Shown here: one piece after another, positions 11,516 to 21,996 of the stretch
Position numbering within the stretch: the first letter of the stretch is position 1
How the letters are laid out: every line of letters begins with the position of its first letter
From: Cocos nucifera
Taxonomy: Eukaryota > Streptophyta > Magnoliopsida > Arecales > Arecaceae
Reading direction: 5' to 3'
DNA: 64,000 nt
NCBI GenBank assembly: GCA_006176705.1
Contig: QRFJ01001904.1
Location: forward strand, 62,001 to 126,000
Program-made: the position numbers and the translations under genes
Notes under the pieces: generated by a model
Told to the model about the DNA's origin: nothing
Database searches by the model: none
The model's input: only the letters and a program-made list of their open reading frames with translations

Positions 11516-12859
11516 TCAATTGTTAGATATATGTGCCCTAGAAGCCAGAATTGGCTGACACTTGTAATACACTTCTAGGGGCAAAATTATAATTTTGACT
11601 AAAATGACTATAATTAATAAAATGGGTTATTTTCTATCACATATGTGTATTTAGTGTCTGTGATACATCCTTTGAGTTAATGGTAATGATAATTCATATT
11701 TTCAAGAGTTGAAAATTTAAGACATGAATAATCATTATTAACTCATAAACAGCTCCCGACCATAGGATCATCACGAGGATGGTGATTGATCCGGAAGGTT
11801 GGTGTACGATCGCTTCTCTTTAGTAGATGAGTCTTGAGTCTACGGTGTGGAGACACCGGAGCGAGAGAGTACAGGTACTCGTTAGAGAACGAGGGCACTG
11901 AGCGTGACCACCTCGAGTAGTCATTAGGGAAGTCTACCTTCTCGTCAATGACTGACTCGATGCTGCAGTAGTGTGTCTGGTTCTTTGACCTGAGATGCAT
12001 CGGCAGTTCACCTTGAGGGTGTTATAGTTTGACTACACCATTACTCGGTCTCCTAGCCATATGGAACCCTGAGGTGTATGTTGGCTATAGCATGTTCATT
12101 GTAGGAACTGGATTGCATCAAGATGGGAATCTATCTACCTCGGTGGTAGAGGAGCAGCCCTATGATGATCATGAGAATCAAGTCCAGAAAGCCCATGGCC
12201 ATGGTAGAGTGAAATAATAGAAAGAGTTTCTATTTAGATTTTCACATTGGACTCGAATCGAATGATTACATCATATGACAGAGACTAGGGTTTGACGAGT
12301 TTCACCTTAACCCTAATCTGATCGGGGCTCAAGATAGAAGAACTTAATCACACAGGTAGCTGCACCAAGAGGTTCGCATTCAGCTCTGATGGGTTGCCAC
12401 CATATACTGCTAGGTGTCACTGGTGGATTTTGGGAGCAATTAGAATGATTTAGATGATCGATCATTCTAGCTGTTCGAATCAGAAGAGTTCTGATCCATC
12501 GAAAGGAGTTTCGATGATGTCGATGATAGAGATCATGACATATCCCATTACCATACAGAACTGAACCTAACTGGGTCACACAAACAAGGGTTTGAATCTG
12601 GTGATCATCAATTGAACTGATCTAGTTCAATTGATCTGAATGAGATTCAATTAGGTTCAAGGAAATCGTGCTAGCACTCGATTGAACCTAACGTTCTTCT
12701 TTTACTATCATAAATAAGTTGTCCTGACTGAGCCAAAGGAGTTTGTGCTCAATCAGAGGCCTTCATATGGTCTGACTGGAGGTTGTCCAAGTCAGAAAAG
12801 GTTGTCTTATTTTGTAAGACATTACCTGCCATTTTTGGTCACCTGCCATTTCTTGTTCT

Positions 12860-12925
12860 TTGACTTTGGTCAAAAGTCTACCTTTGACTGGTCAAATGTT
12901 GACCATTGACACTTTGACTTTTGAC
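12860..12925 (+). promoter_or_regulatory. W-box cluster in A2 U3
   Basis: Eight TTGAC or GTCAA cores fall within 66 bp, on both strands. W-boxes are the binding sites of WRKY transcription factors that respond to defence and stress. The cluster recurs at 20985-21050 (A2 3' LTR), and at 32413-32478 and 40513-40578 (A4). Function is inferred from the motif only. Confidence 0.55.
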
Positions 12926-13235
12926 CACATGTCATGCACCTATTGGAGAGCTGGTGGGGGCCTGTCCCCCTGCCAGAACCTGGCAAGGAGAAGGGCGCAC
13001 GCCACCCTAGGCGTGAGCCCAAGTTGGAGGCGCCTAGGAGTCCTTGTTGGACAAGGACTCCACCTCCCTTTTTGGATTCCAATTCAGAGTTCTACTAAGA
13101 ATCCAAGTTTGACTGGTCTTAGGCACCCTCTAAGGAGGAATCCAGGGGTCTCTATTCCCACCAATCAGATTTAGATCTGATTTCACAAAGGGTTGTGATT
13201 GGTTGGGAGGAAGAGGAGTTGGATCACGCTTAGTC

Positions 13236-13243
13236 TATAAATA
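13236..13243 (+). promoter_or_regulatory. TATA box of the A2 5' LTR promoter
   Basis: TATAAATA lies in a conserved setting before AGACCCTGCGCCCAAC. The 3' LTR has the same box at 21361-21368. Confidence 0.62.
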
Positions 13244-13821
13244 AGACCCTGCGCCCAACTCAGATTCTAATGCAATTCAATTGAGAAACCCCACGCCCCA
13301 AGGCTGCCTCTCCCCTCCTTCTCCATGCCATAGTCTCTTCTCCCCTTGCTCTCCACGTCCAAAAGGAGTTTTGGACTTGGTTGGTGCGATTCAGATCAAA
13401 AGAAAGGCGATCAAAAGCAAGAAGGCTGCGCTGCTGCAAAGGACGACTGCAGATCTTCAAAAGAGTTTTGAAGATCCTCCAGATCAGATCCAGATCTGAT
13501 TTTTGGAGGTGTGATAGAGAAGAAGAGGATCTCCAGATCCAACCCGAGTGGATACCGGTAGAGGCCAGGCGCTTGCGTGGCTAAGATCCAGAACCTTCCG
13601 CTGCAATCAGGATCATCTACAGGGTAATAGGATTACCCAAATCAGGTAAATTAAATTTGATTTAATTTATCTTATTTTATTTTATTTATTAAAATAATAA
13701 GAATCAGATCTGAAACATATCAAGATCTGATTGGGATCAAGAGAAAAATTTTTGAAATATATCTCTTGATCTGATCAGATCTGGACGAACCTGGACCGGG
13801 AAATCAGGATTTCCCTTCAAC

Positions 13822-13833
13822 TGGTATCAGAGC
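13822..13833 (+). other. A2 primer-binding site, tRNA-iMet type
   Basis: TGGTATCAGAGC lies two bases downstream of the 5' LTR, a perfect match to the usual initiator-tRNA site. Confidence 0.93.
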
Positions 13834-15691
13834 CATGGTTCTAAATTGTTTAGATCTGATTTTAATTTTATTTTAATTAGAAAATAAAGTGATTTCAGAT
13901 GTCACATGAGATGTGATCAGATCTGAAATCAGAAAAATTAAAATTAAATGATTTGGATCTAAGAACATGAAGATATGCATGACTAGTTCTAGAATAGAAT
14001 AGTTCTATAGAATAGTTTTGCATGTCTTTGATTTAATCTGATTAAATCATATTTTAGATCTTCTTATTTACTATTTTTTGATATTATAAGTGTTATAATA
14101 ACATCTGATAAATAGCAAATAAAAATTATTTAATTTTAAATATCATATGAGATATGATTGATGCATGTCTAGACTAGTTGTAGAATAGTTCTACATAATT
14201 GTCTAGATTAGAATTTATTTTGATTAGATCAATTTAAATCTAATTTTTTAGATTATTATGAGATAATTTAGATCTGAAAACATGCATGATTATGATACAT
14301 GAGATGTATGCAAAATATGCCATGATTAGATCTACTTTATATATGAGATATATGATATAGATCTGATATTGTTTTGTAGTATTGAATGTTCCTGATTAAG
14401 GCGTTCCTCTTGGCCGTCCGGTCATAAGAACGAAGAAGGGTTTAAAGGCCCTCTCTTCCCATTCGATGGGGTGTTCTTATGATGTGTAGGGGTGCTGCGT
14501 GTTCGTCCTTAATCAGAAACCCAAAACTTACTTTCTGCAAAACCCTAGATCCTGAAACCCTAGGATTTATTGTGCATATTTTGTTTATGAACCCAACTTA
14601 ATTAAGAATTAAGTTTATGGAATATTAATTAGGTCTAAAATTGAGAATTTCAGATCTAAGACATATTCATAATACTGGGTTCGGGCTTGGGTAGCTCAAT
14701 TAGGTCTAAGCGGTTGATCAAACCGAATCAAGAGTTGGTTAGATGGGATCAACAATGCTTAAATTGACCAGCCTAATAGGATTAAGTCTGGGTCAAGATC
14801 GAGTCACGATCAAGCAAGACCTAATTAGGCTCAGAGGTTAGAGTCTGGATTGTAGGCTAACCCAATTGGTTCTGACTCAACAATTTGGTGTCTAAGGTAA
14901 GTTTGGCATAGACGACCGACTGGTTTTTAATTGGAAGCTACTCGACCTGAATGCGTTCTTGTGCGAGTTAACGGCATATTCCTTCCACCGGTCTCACTTA
15001 CCTGGCCATATCTGTTGACACAGTTCTGATCTGAGGTGGTCAATAATCCGAGCTAACCCATGCCACTAGGTTAGTCATAATTGTTATGACTAAGCCAAGT
15101 CTAGTTTAATGAGACCTGAATCAATTCTCCCTAAGAAAAGATTAAGTCTGAGGTCTTCCACCATTGTAGATGTGCGGGCCCTTCCCGGGGTTGATTGTTC
15201 TCGGCTGGATACAGTGGCTCAGTTGCACCGGGAAGATGCAACCATGTCTATTAGGCATTGGATGCTATGGGCTGGAGGATGAGTTGGGCTCAATATTTCG
15301 GATACGGTGAGAGACCCAATTAGGAACCCAGTCCATGCAAATGGTGGGTCTGACTTAACTAAGGAGTGGATCAATATTCCGGATACGGTGAGATTCATGA
15401 ATTAGAGACCAAGTTTGGGTGCACCATGATTAGAGAATCATTGAACAAGAGTTGTTCACTCATTGGCTAACCCATCACCAATAACTGTTAGGTGAGGTGA
15501 TGAGTCAGTTGGTGAGACCGCACCACCCACTAGAAATCATTCAATCGCGGAGATTTTCGCATCTCTACAGAGGGAGTGTAGGGATCCGAGAAAATAGTGG
15601 GAGCTAATTTGTTTAAAAATAAAATCCCTAAACAAATTGGTCAAGTCAAAATTACAGTATCTAACTAGAATCTTTGACTCTCTACAGGAAA
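13834..15691 (+). other. A2 untranslated leader
   Basis: This 1.86-kb leader is rich in short inverted repeats. It includes the extended hairpin at 14392-14516 and two copies of a CTAGACTAGTTGTAGAATAG-like block about 200 bp apart. A possible small frame equivalent to that at 3885-4181 of A1 is interrupted here by a TGA near 15280. Confidence 0.7.
14392..14516 (+). other. A2 leader extended hairpin
   Basis: CTGATTAAGG (14392-14401) pairs with CCTTAATCAG (14507-14516). TCATAAGAAC (14422-14431) pairs with GTTCTTATGA (14473-14482). The apex contains a small CCCAT-TCG-ATGGG hairpin. The same arms are found in all copies of the family. Confidence 0.65.
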
Positions 15692-16782
15692 ATGTCTGCG
15701 TCAAACCCATTGGCACGTATCCTAGACACACATAGACTGACTGGACCCAATTATAAAGATTGGCTCAGGAACTACAAAATTATTTTGGGTTCAGAGAAGT
15801 TAACCCATGTTTTGGACCAGGACCCTCCCACCATTACCAGCCCGTCCATCCTGTTGAACAGAGAGCGTCTCTGGAAAAATGGATTGACGAAGATAATAAG
15901 GCCAGATACTACATGTTGGGCTCGATGTCTGATGAGCTCCAGCGCCAACATGAAGATATCGGGACTGCTCGCCAAATGTTGGCTCACCTGCAGGAGATGT
16001 TTGGTGAACAGAGTCGCGCAGCCAAATATCAAGTCACAAAATGACTTTTTAAGGCTAAGATGCGTGATGGGCAGTCAGTCCAAGATCACTGTCTGACAAT
16101 GATCAAGGACATGGAAGAGCTTGAGAAGCTCGGTGTGAAGTTGGACTTGGACCTGCAGAACGATATTATTCTGCAATCCTTGACTGATGCATATGGGCAA
16201 TTCATCATGAATTACCACATGCATAAACTTCAAAATTCCTTGGCCGAGTTAATGAATATGCTGGTTACCGCTGAGCTTTCTATGAAAGGTTCTAAAGGCT
16301 CAGTTCTTGCTATGGAACGGACTTCTTCCAAAAGAAAGTCTTATGGAAAGAAAAAGAAGTCTGTGAAAAAGCAAAAGGTGGAAGGATCAAAGAAGAAGAA
16401 GGCAGAACCGAAGAAAAAGGCCGATGGCAAAGGAAAGTGTTTCCATTGCAACAGCGACGGCCATTGGAAGCGGAACTGCCCTACTTACCTGGCCACCCTA
16501 AAGAACAAGAAGGAAGGTCCTTCTGGAGGTATGCTCGTTATTGAGTCTAACCTTACGGTTTCTTCTGCATCCAGTTGGGTGCTTGACTCTGGTTCTAGTG
16601 CTCATCTGTGCACTTCTATGCAGGGTCTTGAGGATAGCAGGAGGCTGAGGGATGGAGACATGATCCTACGCATCGGTAATGGAGCAAGAGTTGCTGCAGT
16701 AGCCGTGGGAACATACCCTCTTGCGATTACCATCTGGTTTAGACTTAGTTTTAAAAGACTGTTATTATGTGCCTGCAGCTAG
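15692..16782 (+). pseudogene. A2 Gag and protease, with shared in-frame TGA
   Basis: The first ATG (MSASNPLARILDTH) is the same start as in the other copies. Two single-base insertions relative to A4, near 15832 and 15851, shift the frame. The next block (KWIDEDNKARYYML to KYQVTK) is open and ends at the TGA 16042-16044 shared by all copies. The frame then stays open from 16045 to 16782 and gives the rest of Gag, a Lys-rich tract, a complete CCHC knuckle (CFHCNSDGHWKRNC) and the protease site LDSGSSAHLC. An extra G near 16723 shifts the frame before the last part of protease. Confidence 0.9.
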
Positions 16783-17839
16783 CAGGAATTTGATTTCTGT
16801 TTCATGCTTAGCACAAGAAGGTTATGTGATCACCTTCTTTAAGGACCATTGTAACATTCTTTATGAAAGAAATAAAATTGCAAATGGTTTCCTTGTTAAT
16901 GGTCTTTATCAGTTGCATATTGATGTACCTATTTTAACTATCGAGCAAAACGTGAATGCCAAACGACCTAGGGATAGTCCAAACGACAGATATCTATGGC
17001 ACCTGAGATTAGGTCATATAGCAGAAGATAGGATTAACAAATTGGAGAAAAATGGGCTATTGAGTCCATTGACTTTTGAGTCATATCCAACTTGTGAATC
17101 TTGTCTTCAAGGCAAAATGACTAAACTCCCTTTTGTTGGACATGGGGAGAGGGCCACAGATCTCCTTGCCCTAGTACATACTGATGTGTGCGGCCCATTT
17201 GATGTGCCGGCTAGAGGCAATTTTGTCTACTTCATTACCTTTACCGATGATCTGTCTAGGTATGGGTATGTGTATCTTATGAGACACAAGTCTGAAGCTT
17301 TTGAAAAGTTCAAAGAATTCAGACATGAAGTAGAAAAACAAACTGGAAAACCCATTAAGGTTCTTCGATCAGATCGAGGAGGTGAATACCTTAGCCGGGA
17401 ATTCCTAGACTATCTTAAGGAAAATGGCATAGTCTCTCAATGGACTCCACCAGGAACACCTCAACTCAACGGGGTTTCAGAATGGAGAAATCGGACTCTA
17501 TTGGATATGGTTCGATCCATGATGAGCTTCACAGACCTCCCTGATTTTCTTTGGGGACACTCATTGTTAACTTCAATCTATCTACTGAATAGGGTTCCCT
17601 CTAAAACCGTTCCTACCACACCGTATGAGATATGGCACGGTAAGAAACCAAGTCTGAGTCATCTCAGAATTTGGGGTTGTCCGGCTCATGTCAAAAGACA
17701 ACAAGCGGACAAGTTAGAGTTTAGGTCCTTTAGAGCTCGATTCATAGGATATCCTAAAGAGTCATTAGGATACTATTTCTACATTCCAGAAGACCACAAT
17801 GTGATTGTGAGTCGACATGCCATCTTTCTTGAAAAATAG
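16721..17839 (+). CDS. A2 protease tail and integrase, long intact frame
   Basis: This 372-codon frame begins inside protease (LPSGLDLVLKDCYYVP) and runs through the whole integrase. The zinc finger H-x4-H and C-x2-C is present (WHLRLGH, CESC). The core shows the first Asp in TDVCGPF, the second in SDRGGEY and the Glu in SEWRNRTL, with 35 residues between the last two as in active DDE enzymes. The C-terminal GKKPSLSHLRIWGC block follows. The frame ends at TAG 17837-17839, which every copy of the family has. It has no start codon of its own and depends on the upstream polyprotein. Confidence 0.9.
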   Translation: MRLPSGLDLVLKDCYYVPAASRNLISVSCLAQEGYVITFFKDHCNILYERNKIANGFLVNGLYQLHIDVPILTIEQNVNAKRPRDSPNDRYLWHLRLGHIAEDRINKLEKNGLLSPLTFESYPTCESCLQGKMTKLPFVGHGERATDLLALVHTDVCGPFDVPARGNFVYFITFTDDLSRYGYVYLMRHKSEAFEKFKEFRHEVEKQTGKPIKVLRSDRGGEYLSREFLDYLKENGIVSQWTPPGTPQLNGVSEWRNRTLLDMVRSMMSFTDLPDFLWGHSLLTSIYLLNRVPSKTVPTTPYEIWHGKKPSLSHLRIWGCPAHVKRQQADKLEFRSFRARFIGYPKESLGYYFYIPEDHNVIVSRHAIFLEK

Positions 17840-19199
17840 TTTATTCAAGATAGCGGCATTGGAAAGCAGATTCAAGCTTGATGAGAAAGTCTCACAAGCA
17901 GAACGAGCTAAGGACCAAGTGGAACCAAATCAGGTTGAGCCAATAAGAACACTACCTCCTCCACCTCGTAGATCGGAAAGAGTTTTCCCGTCCCCCTGAA
18001 AGATACTTAGGTATTATTTCAGAGGATGTAGAGGAAATGTTCCTCATAGGTAATGGTGCTCATGGTGATGATCCCAAAACCTACAACGAGGCGATATCAG
18101 ATATCGACTCCGAGAAATGGCTTGAGGCAATGAAGTCAGAAATTGACTCGATGCACTCAAACCAAGTCTGGACCTTGGTAGATCCACCAGAAGGTATAGT
18201 ACCTATTGGGTGTAAATGGATCTTCAAGAGAAAGATTGGTGCAGATGGGAATGTGGAGACATTCAAGGCTAGACTGGTGGCAAAAGGTTATAGTCAACGC
18301 GAAGGCATTGACTATCAGGATACCTTTTCCCCGGTAGCTATGCTAAAATCCATCCGCACATTGCTTGCCGTTGCAGCCTATTTCGATTATGAAATATGGC
18401 AAATGGACGTGAAAACGGCATTCCTAAATGGATATCTTGAGGAAGATATCTATATGGAACAGCCGCTAGGTTTCACATCCAGTGATACTGATCACAAGGT
18501 TTGCAAGCTGCAAAGGTCCATATATGGACTTAAGCAAGCATCTCGGAGCTGGAACACTCGTTTCAATGATGTGATCAAAAAGTTTGGTTTCATCAAAAAT
18601 GAAGAGGAACCATGTGTGTTTTCAAAAGGGTCAGTGGGAGCGCTGTTGTCTTCCTCGTATTGTACGTGGATGACATCCTCCTTATTGGGAATGATATTCC
18701 CATGTTGACATCAGTCAAGATGTGGTTGTCCAAGGAATTCTCCATGAAAGACCTAGGTGAAGCATCCTTTATTCTAGGAATTAAGGTCTATAGGGATAGA
18801 CCGAATAGGATGCTAGGACTTTCACAGAAGATGTACATAGAGGAAGTACTAAAGAGGTTTAGTATGGAAAACTCTAAGAGGGGATTAATACCCTTCAGAC
18901 ATGGTATTCATCTTTCCAAGAAGATGTGCCCCAGCACACCTGAGGAAATAGAACGCATGAGCAAGATCCCTTATGCTTCTGCAATAGGGAGCCTCATGTA
19001 TGCCATGCTATGTACACGACCTGATATAGCCCATGCTGTGAGTGTCACAAGCAGATATCAGTCAAATCCAGGTGAAGAACACTGGACTTCTGTGAAATGT
19101 ATCCTTAAGTACTTGAGAAGAACTAAGGATATGATGTTGGTCTTTGGTAATGGAGAACTCCAAGTTCAGGGATACACAGACTCGGACTTCATGTCCTGA
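17840..19199 (+). pseudogene. A2 linker and reverse transcriptase, frameshifted
   Basis: After the shared TAG the linker has an extra T near 17870. The RT frame 18037-18708 starts at MFLIGNGAHGDDPKTYNEA and includes QMDVKTAF with the first catalytic Asp. It shifts at a small indel near 18620. The frame 18612-19199 holds YVDD and the C-terminal RT and connection region up to YTDSDF, the start of RNase H. Apart from these single-base changes the protein is well kept. Confidence 0.9.
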
Positions 19200-19644
19200 T
19201 ATAGATGATCGAAAGTCGACATCTGGAAGTCTGTTTGTGTGCAATGGTGGAGCTGTCAGCTGGAAGAGTTCCAAGCAAACTGTGATAGCAGATTCCACCA
19301 TGGAAGCAGAATATATAGCTGCATCAGAGGCTGCAAAGGAAGCATTCTGGTACAAGAAGTTTGCTGCAGAAATTGGAGTAATGCCATCAGATGCCATTCC
19401 TCTTTACTGCGACAACAATGGCGCCATAGCCCTTGCTAAGGAGCCGAGGTCTCACCAGAAGTCCAAGCACATTGAGCGGCGATATCATCTCATCCGCGAT
19501 TACCTTGAGAAAGGTTACGTTGAGGTCAAGAGAGTCAACTCCGCAGATAATGTGGCAGACCCACTTACAAAGCCGTTGGGCCAGCAGAAGATCGAAGCCC
19601 ACCTTGAGAAGATGGGACTTAGACTTGTAGCCAATTGGCTTTAG
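19144..19644 (+). pseudogene. A2 RNase H
   Basis: The frame covers most of RNase H: SWKSSKQTVIADSTMEAEYIA, YCDNNGAIALAKEP and the terminal ADNVADPLTKPLGQQK, and ends GLRLVANWL plus stop. The acidic residues expected of the active site are present. An extra C near 19196 separates it from the upstream frame, which holds YTDSDF. Confidence 0.88.
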
Positions 19645-19658
19645 GACAAGTGGGAGAT
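19645..19658 (+). other. A2 polypurine tract
   Basis: GACAAGTGGGAGAT directly precedes the 3' LTR and would prime plus-strand DNA synthesis. Confidence 0.85.
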
Positions 19659-21945
19659 TGTTAGATATATGTGCCCTAGAAGCCAGAATTGGCTGACACT
19701 TGTAATACACTTCTAGGGGCAAAATTATAATTTTGACTATAATTAATAAAATGGGTTATTTTCTATCACACCTATGTGTATTTAGTGTCTGTGATACATC
19801 CTTTGAGTTAATGGTAATGATAATTCATATTTTCAAGAGTTGAAAATTTAAGACATGAATAATCATTATTAACTCATAAACAGCTCCCGACCATAGGATC
19901 ATCACGAGGATGGTGATTGATCCGGAAGGTTGGTGTACGATCGCTTCTCTTTAGTAGATGAGTCTTGAGTCTACGGTGTGGAGACACCGGAGCGAGAGTA
20001 CAGGTACTCGTTAGAGAACGAGGGCACTGAGCGTGACCACCTCGAGTAGTCATTAGGAAGTCTACCTTCTCGTCAATGACTGACTCGATGCTGCAGTAGT
20101 GTGTCTGGTTCTTTGACCTGAGATGCATCGGCAGTTCACCTTGAGGGTGTTATAGTTTGACTACACCATTACTCGGTCTCCTAGCCATATGGAACCCTGA
20201 GGTGTATGTTGGCTATAGCATGTTCATTGTAGGAACTGGATTGCATCAAGATGGGAATCTATCTACCTCGGTGGTAGAGGAGCAGCCCTATGATAATCAT
20301 GAGAATCAAGTCCAGAAGCCCATGGCCATGGCAGAGTGAAATAATAGAAAGAGTTTCTATTTAGATTTTCACATTGGACTCGAATCGAATGATTACATCA
20401 TATGACAGAGACTAGGGTTTGACGAGTTTACCTTAACCCTAATCTGATCGGGGCTCAAGATAGAAGAACTTAATCACACAGGTAGCTGCACCAAGAGGTT
20501 CGCATTCAGCTCTGATGGGTTGCCACCATATACTGCTAGGTGTCACTGGTGGATTTTGGGAGCAATTAGAATGATTTAGATGATCGATCATTCTAGCTGT
20601 TCGAATCAGAAGAGTTCTGATCCATCGAAAGGAGTTTCGATGATGTCGATGATAGAGATCATGACATATCCCATTACCATACAGAACTGAACCTAACTGG
20701 GTCACACAAACAAGGGTTTGAATCTGGTGATCATCAATTGAACTGATCTAGTTCAATTGATCTGAATGAGATTCAATTAGGTTCAAGGAAATCGTGCTAG
20801 CACTCGATTGAACCTAACGTTCTTCTTTTACTATCATAAATAAGTTGTCCTGACTGAGCCAAAGGAGTTTGTGCTCAATCAGAGGCCTTCATATGGTCTG
20901 ACTGGAGGTTGTCCAAGTCAGAAAGGTTGTCTTATTTTGTAAGACATTACCTGCCATTTTTGGTCACCTGCCATTTCTTGTTCTTTGACTTTGGTCAAAA
21001 GTCTACCTTTGACTGGTCAAATGTTGACCATTGACACTTTGACTTTTGACCACATGTCATGCACCTATTGGAGAGCTGGTGGGGGCCTGTCCCCCTGCCA
21101 GAACCTGGCAAGGAGGAGGGCGCACGCCACCCTAGGCGTGAGCCCAAGTTGGAGGCGCCTAGGAGTCCTTGTTGGACAAGGACTCCACCTCCCTTTTGGA
21201 TTCCAATTCAGAGTTCTACTAAGAATCCAGTTTGACTGGTCTTAGGCGCCCTCTAAGGAGGAATCCAGGGGTCTCTATTCCCACCAATCAGATTTAGATC
21301 TGATTTCACAAAGGGTTGTGATTGGTTGGGAGGAAGAGGAGTTGGATCACAAGCTTAGTCTATAAATAAGACCCTGCGCCCAACTCAGATTCTAATGCAA
21401 TTCAATTGAGAAACCCCACGCCCCAAGGCTGCCTCTCCCCTCCTTCTCCATGCCATAGTCTCTTCTCCCCTTGCTCTCCACGTCCAAAAGAGTTTTGGAT
21501 TTTGGTTGGTGCGATTCCAGATCAAAAGAAAGGCGATCAAAAGCAAGAAGGCTGCACTGCTGCAAAGGACGACTGCTGATCTTCAAAAGGAGTTTTGAAG
21601 ATCCTCGAGATCAGATCTAGATCTGATTTTTGGAGACGTGATAGAGAAGAAGAGGATCTCCAGATCCAACCTGAGTGGATACCGATAGAGGCCAGGCGCT
21701 TGCGTGGCTAGATCCAGAACCTTTCGCTGCTCCCAGGATCATCTCCAGGGTAATAGGATTACCCAAATTCGGTAAATTAAATTTGATTTAATTTATATTA
21801 TTTTATTTTATTTATTAAAATAATAAGAATCAGATCTGAAACATATCAAGATCTGATTGGGATCAAGAGAAAAATTTTTGAAATATATCTCTTGATCTGA
21901 TCAGATCTGGACGAACCTGGATCGGGAAATCAGGATTTCACTTCA
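19659..21945 (+). repeat. A2 3' LTR (2287 bp)
   Basis: This is the direct repeat of 11521-13819, ending CTTCA before TSD tcaat. The palindrome is at 21162-21186 and the W-box cluster at 20985-21050. Antisense open frames cover 19874-20128 and 20439-20705, as in the 5' LTR. Confidence 0.95.
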
Positions 21946-21996
21946 TCAATTGCCCTATAAAGGGATGGGCAGTCAAACCATTTTCCCATTGATGGA

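Larger units (their letters stand above)
11521..13819 (+). repeat. A2 5' LTR (2299 bp)
   Basis: It starts TGTTAGATATATG and ends CCTTCA before the primer-binding site. Notable content is three consecutive short hairpins at 12442-12516, eight W-box cores at 12860-12925, a palindrome at 13037-13061 (GGAGTCCTTGT, loop TGG, ACAAGGACTCC) and a TATA box at 13236-13243. Antisense open frames cover 11743-12000 and 12313-12579. Confidence 0.95.
11521..21945 (+). mobile_element. Copia-A copy A2, complete young LTR retrotransposon
   Basis: The element is flanked by the 5-bp duplication tcaat at 11516-11520 and 21946-21950. Its LTRs (11521-13819 and 19659-21945) are nearly identical. The clearest difference is a 9-bp repeat of AAAATGACT near 11600 in the 5' LTR only. 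This implies recent insertion. Domain order is Gag, protease, integrase, RT, RNase H. The copy has the two stops shared by the family plus a handful of single-base frameshifts. It is very similar to A4, which lies in the opposite orientation about 9.6 kb away. Confidence 0.96.

Noticed and set aside
12860..13174. 104-codon open frame in the A2 LTR
   Set aside because: It follows the W-box and palindrome sequence of the LTR, has repeats of simple motifs and no protein-like conservation.
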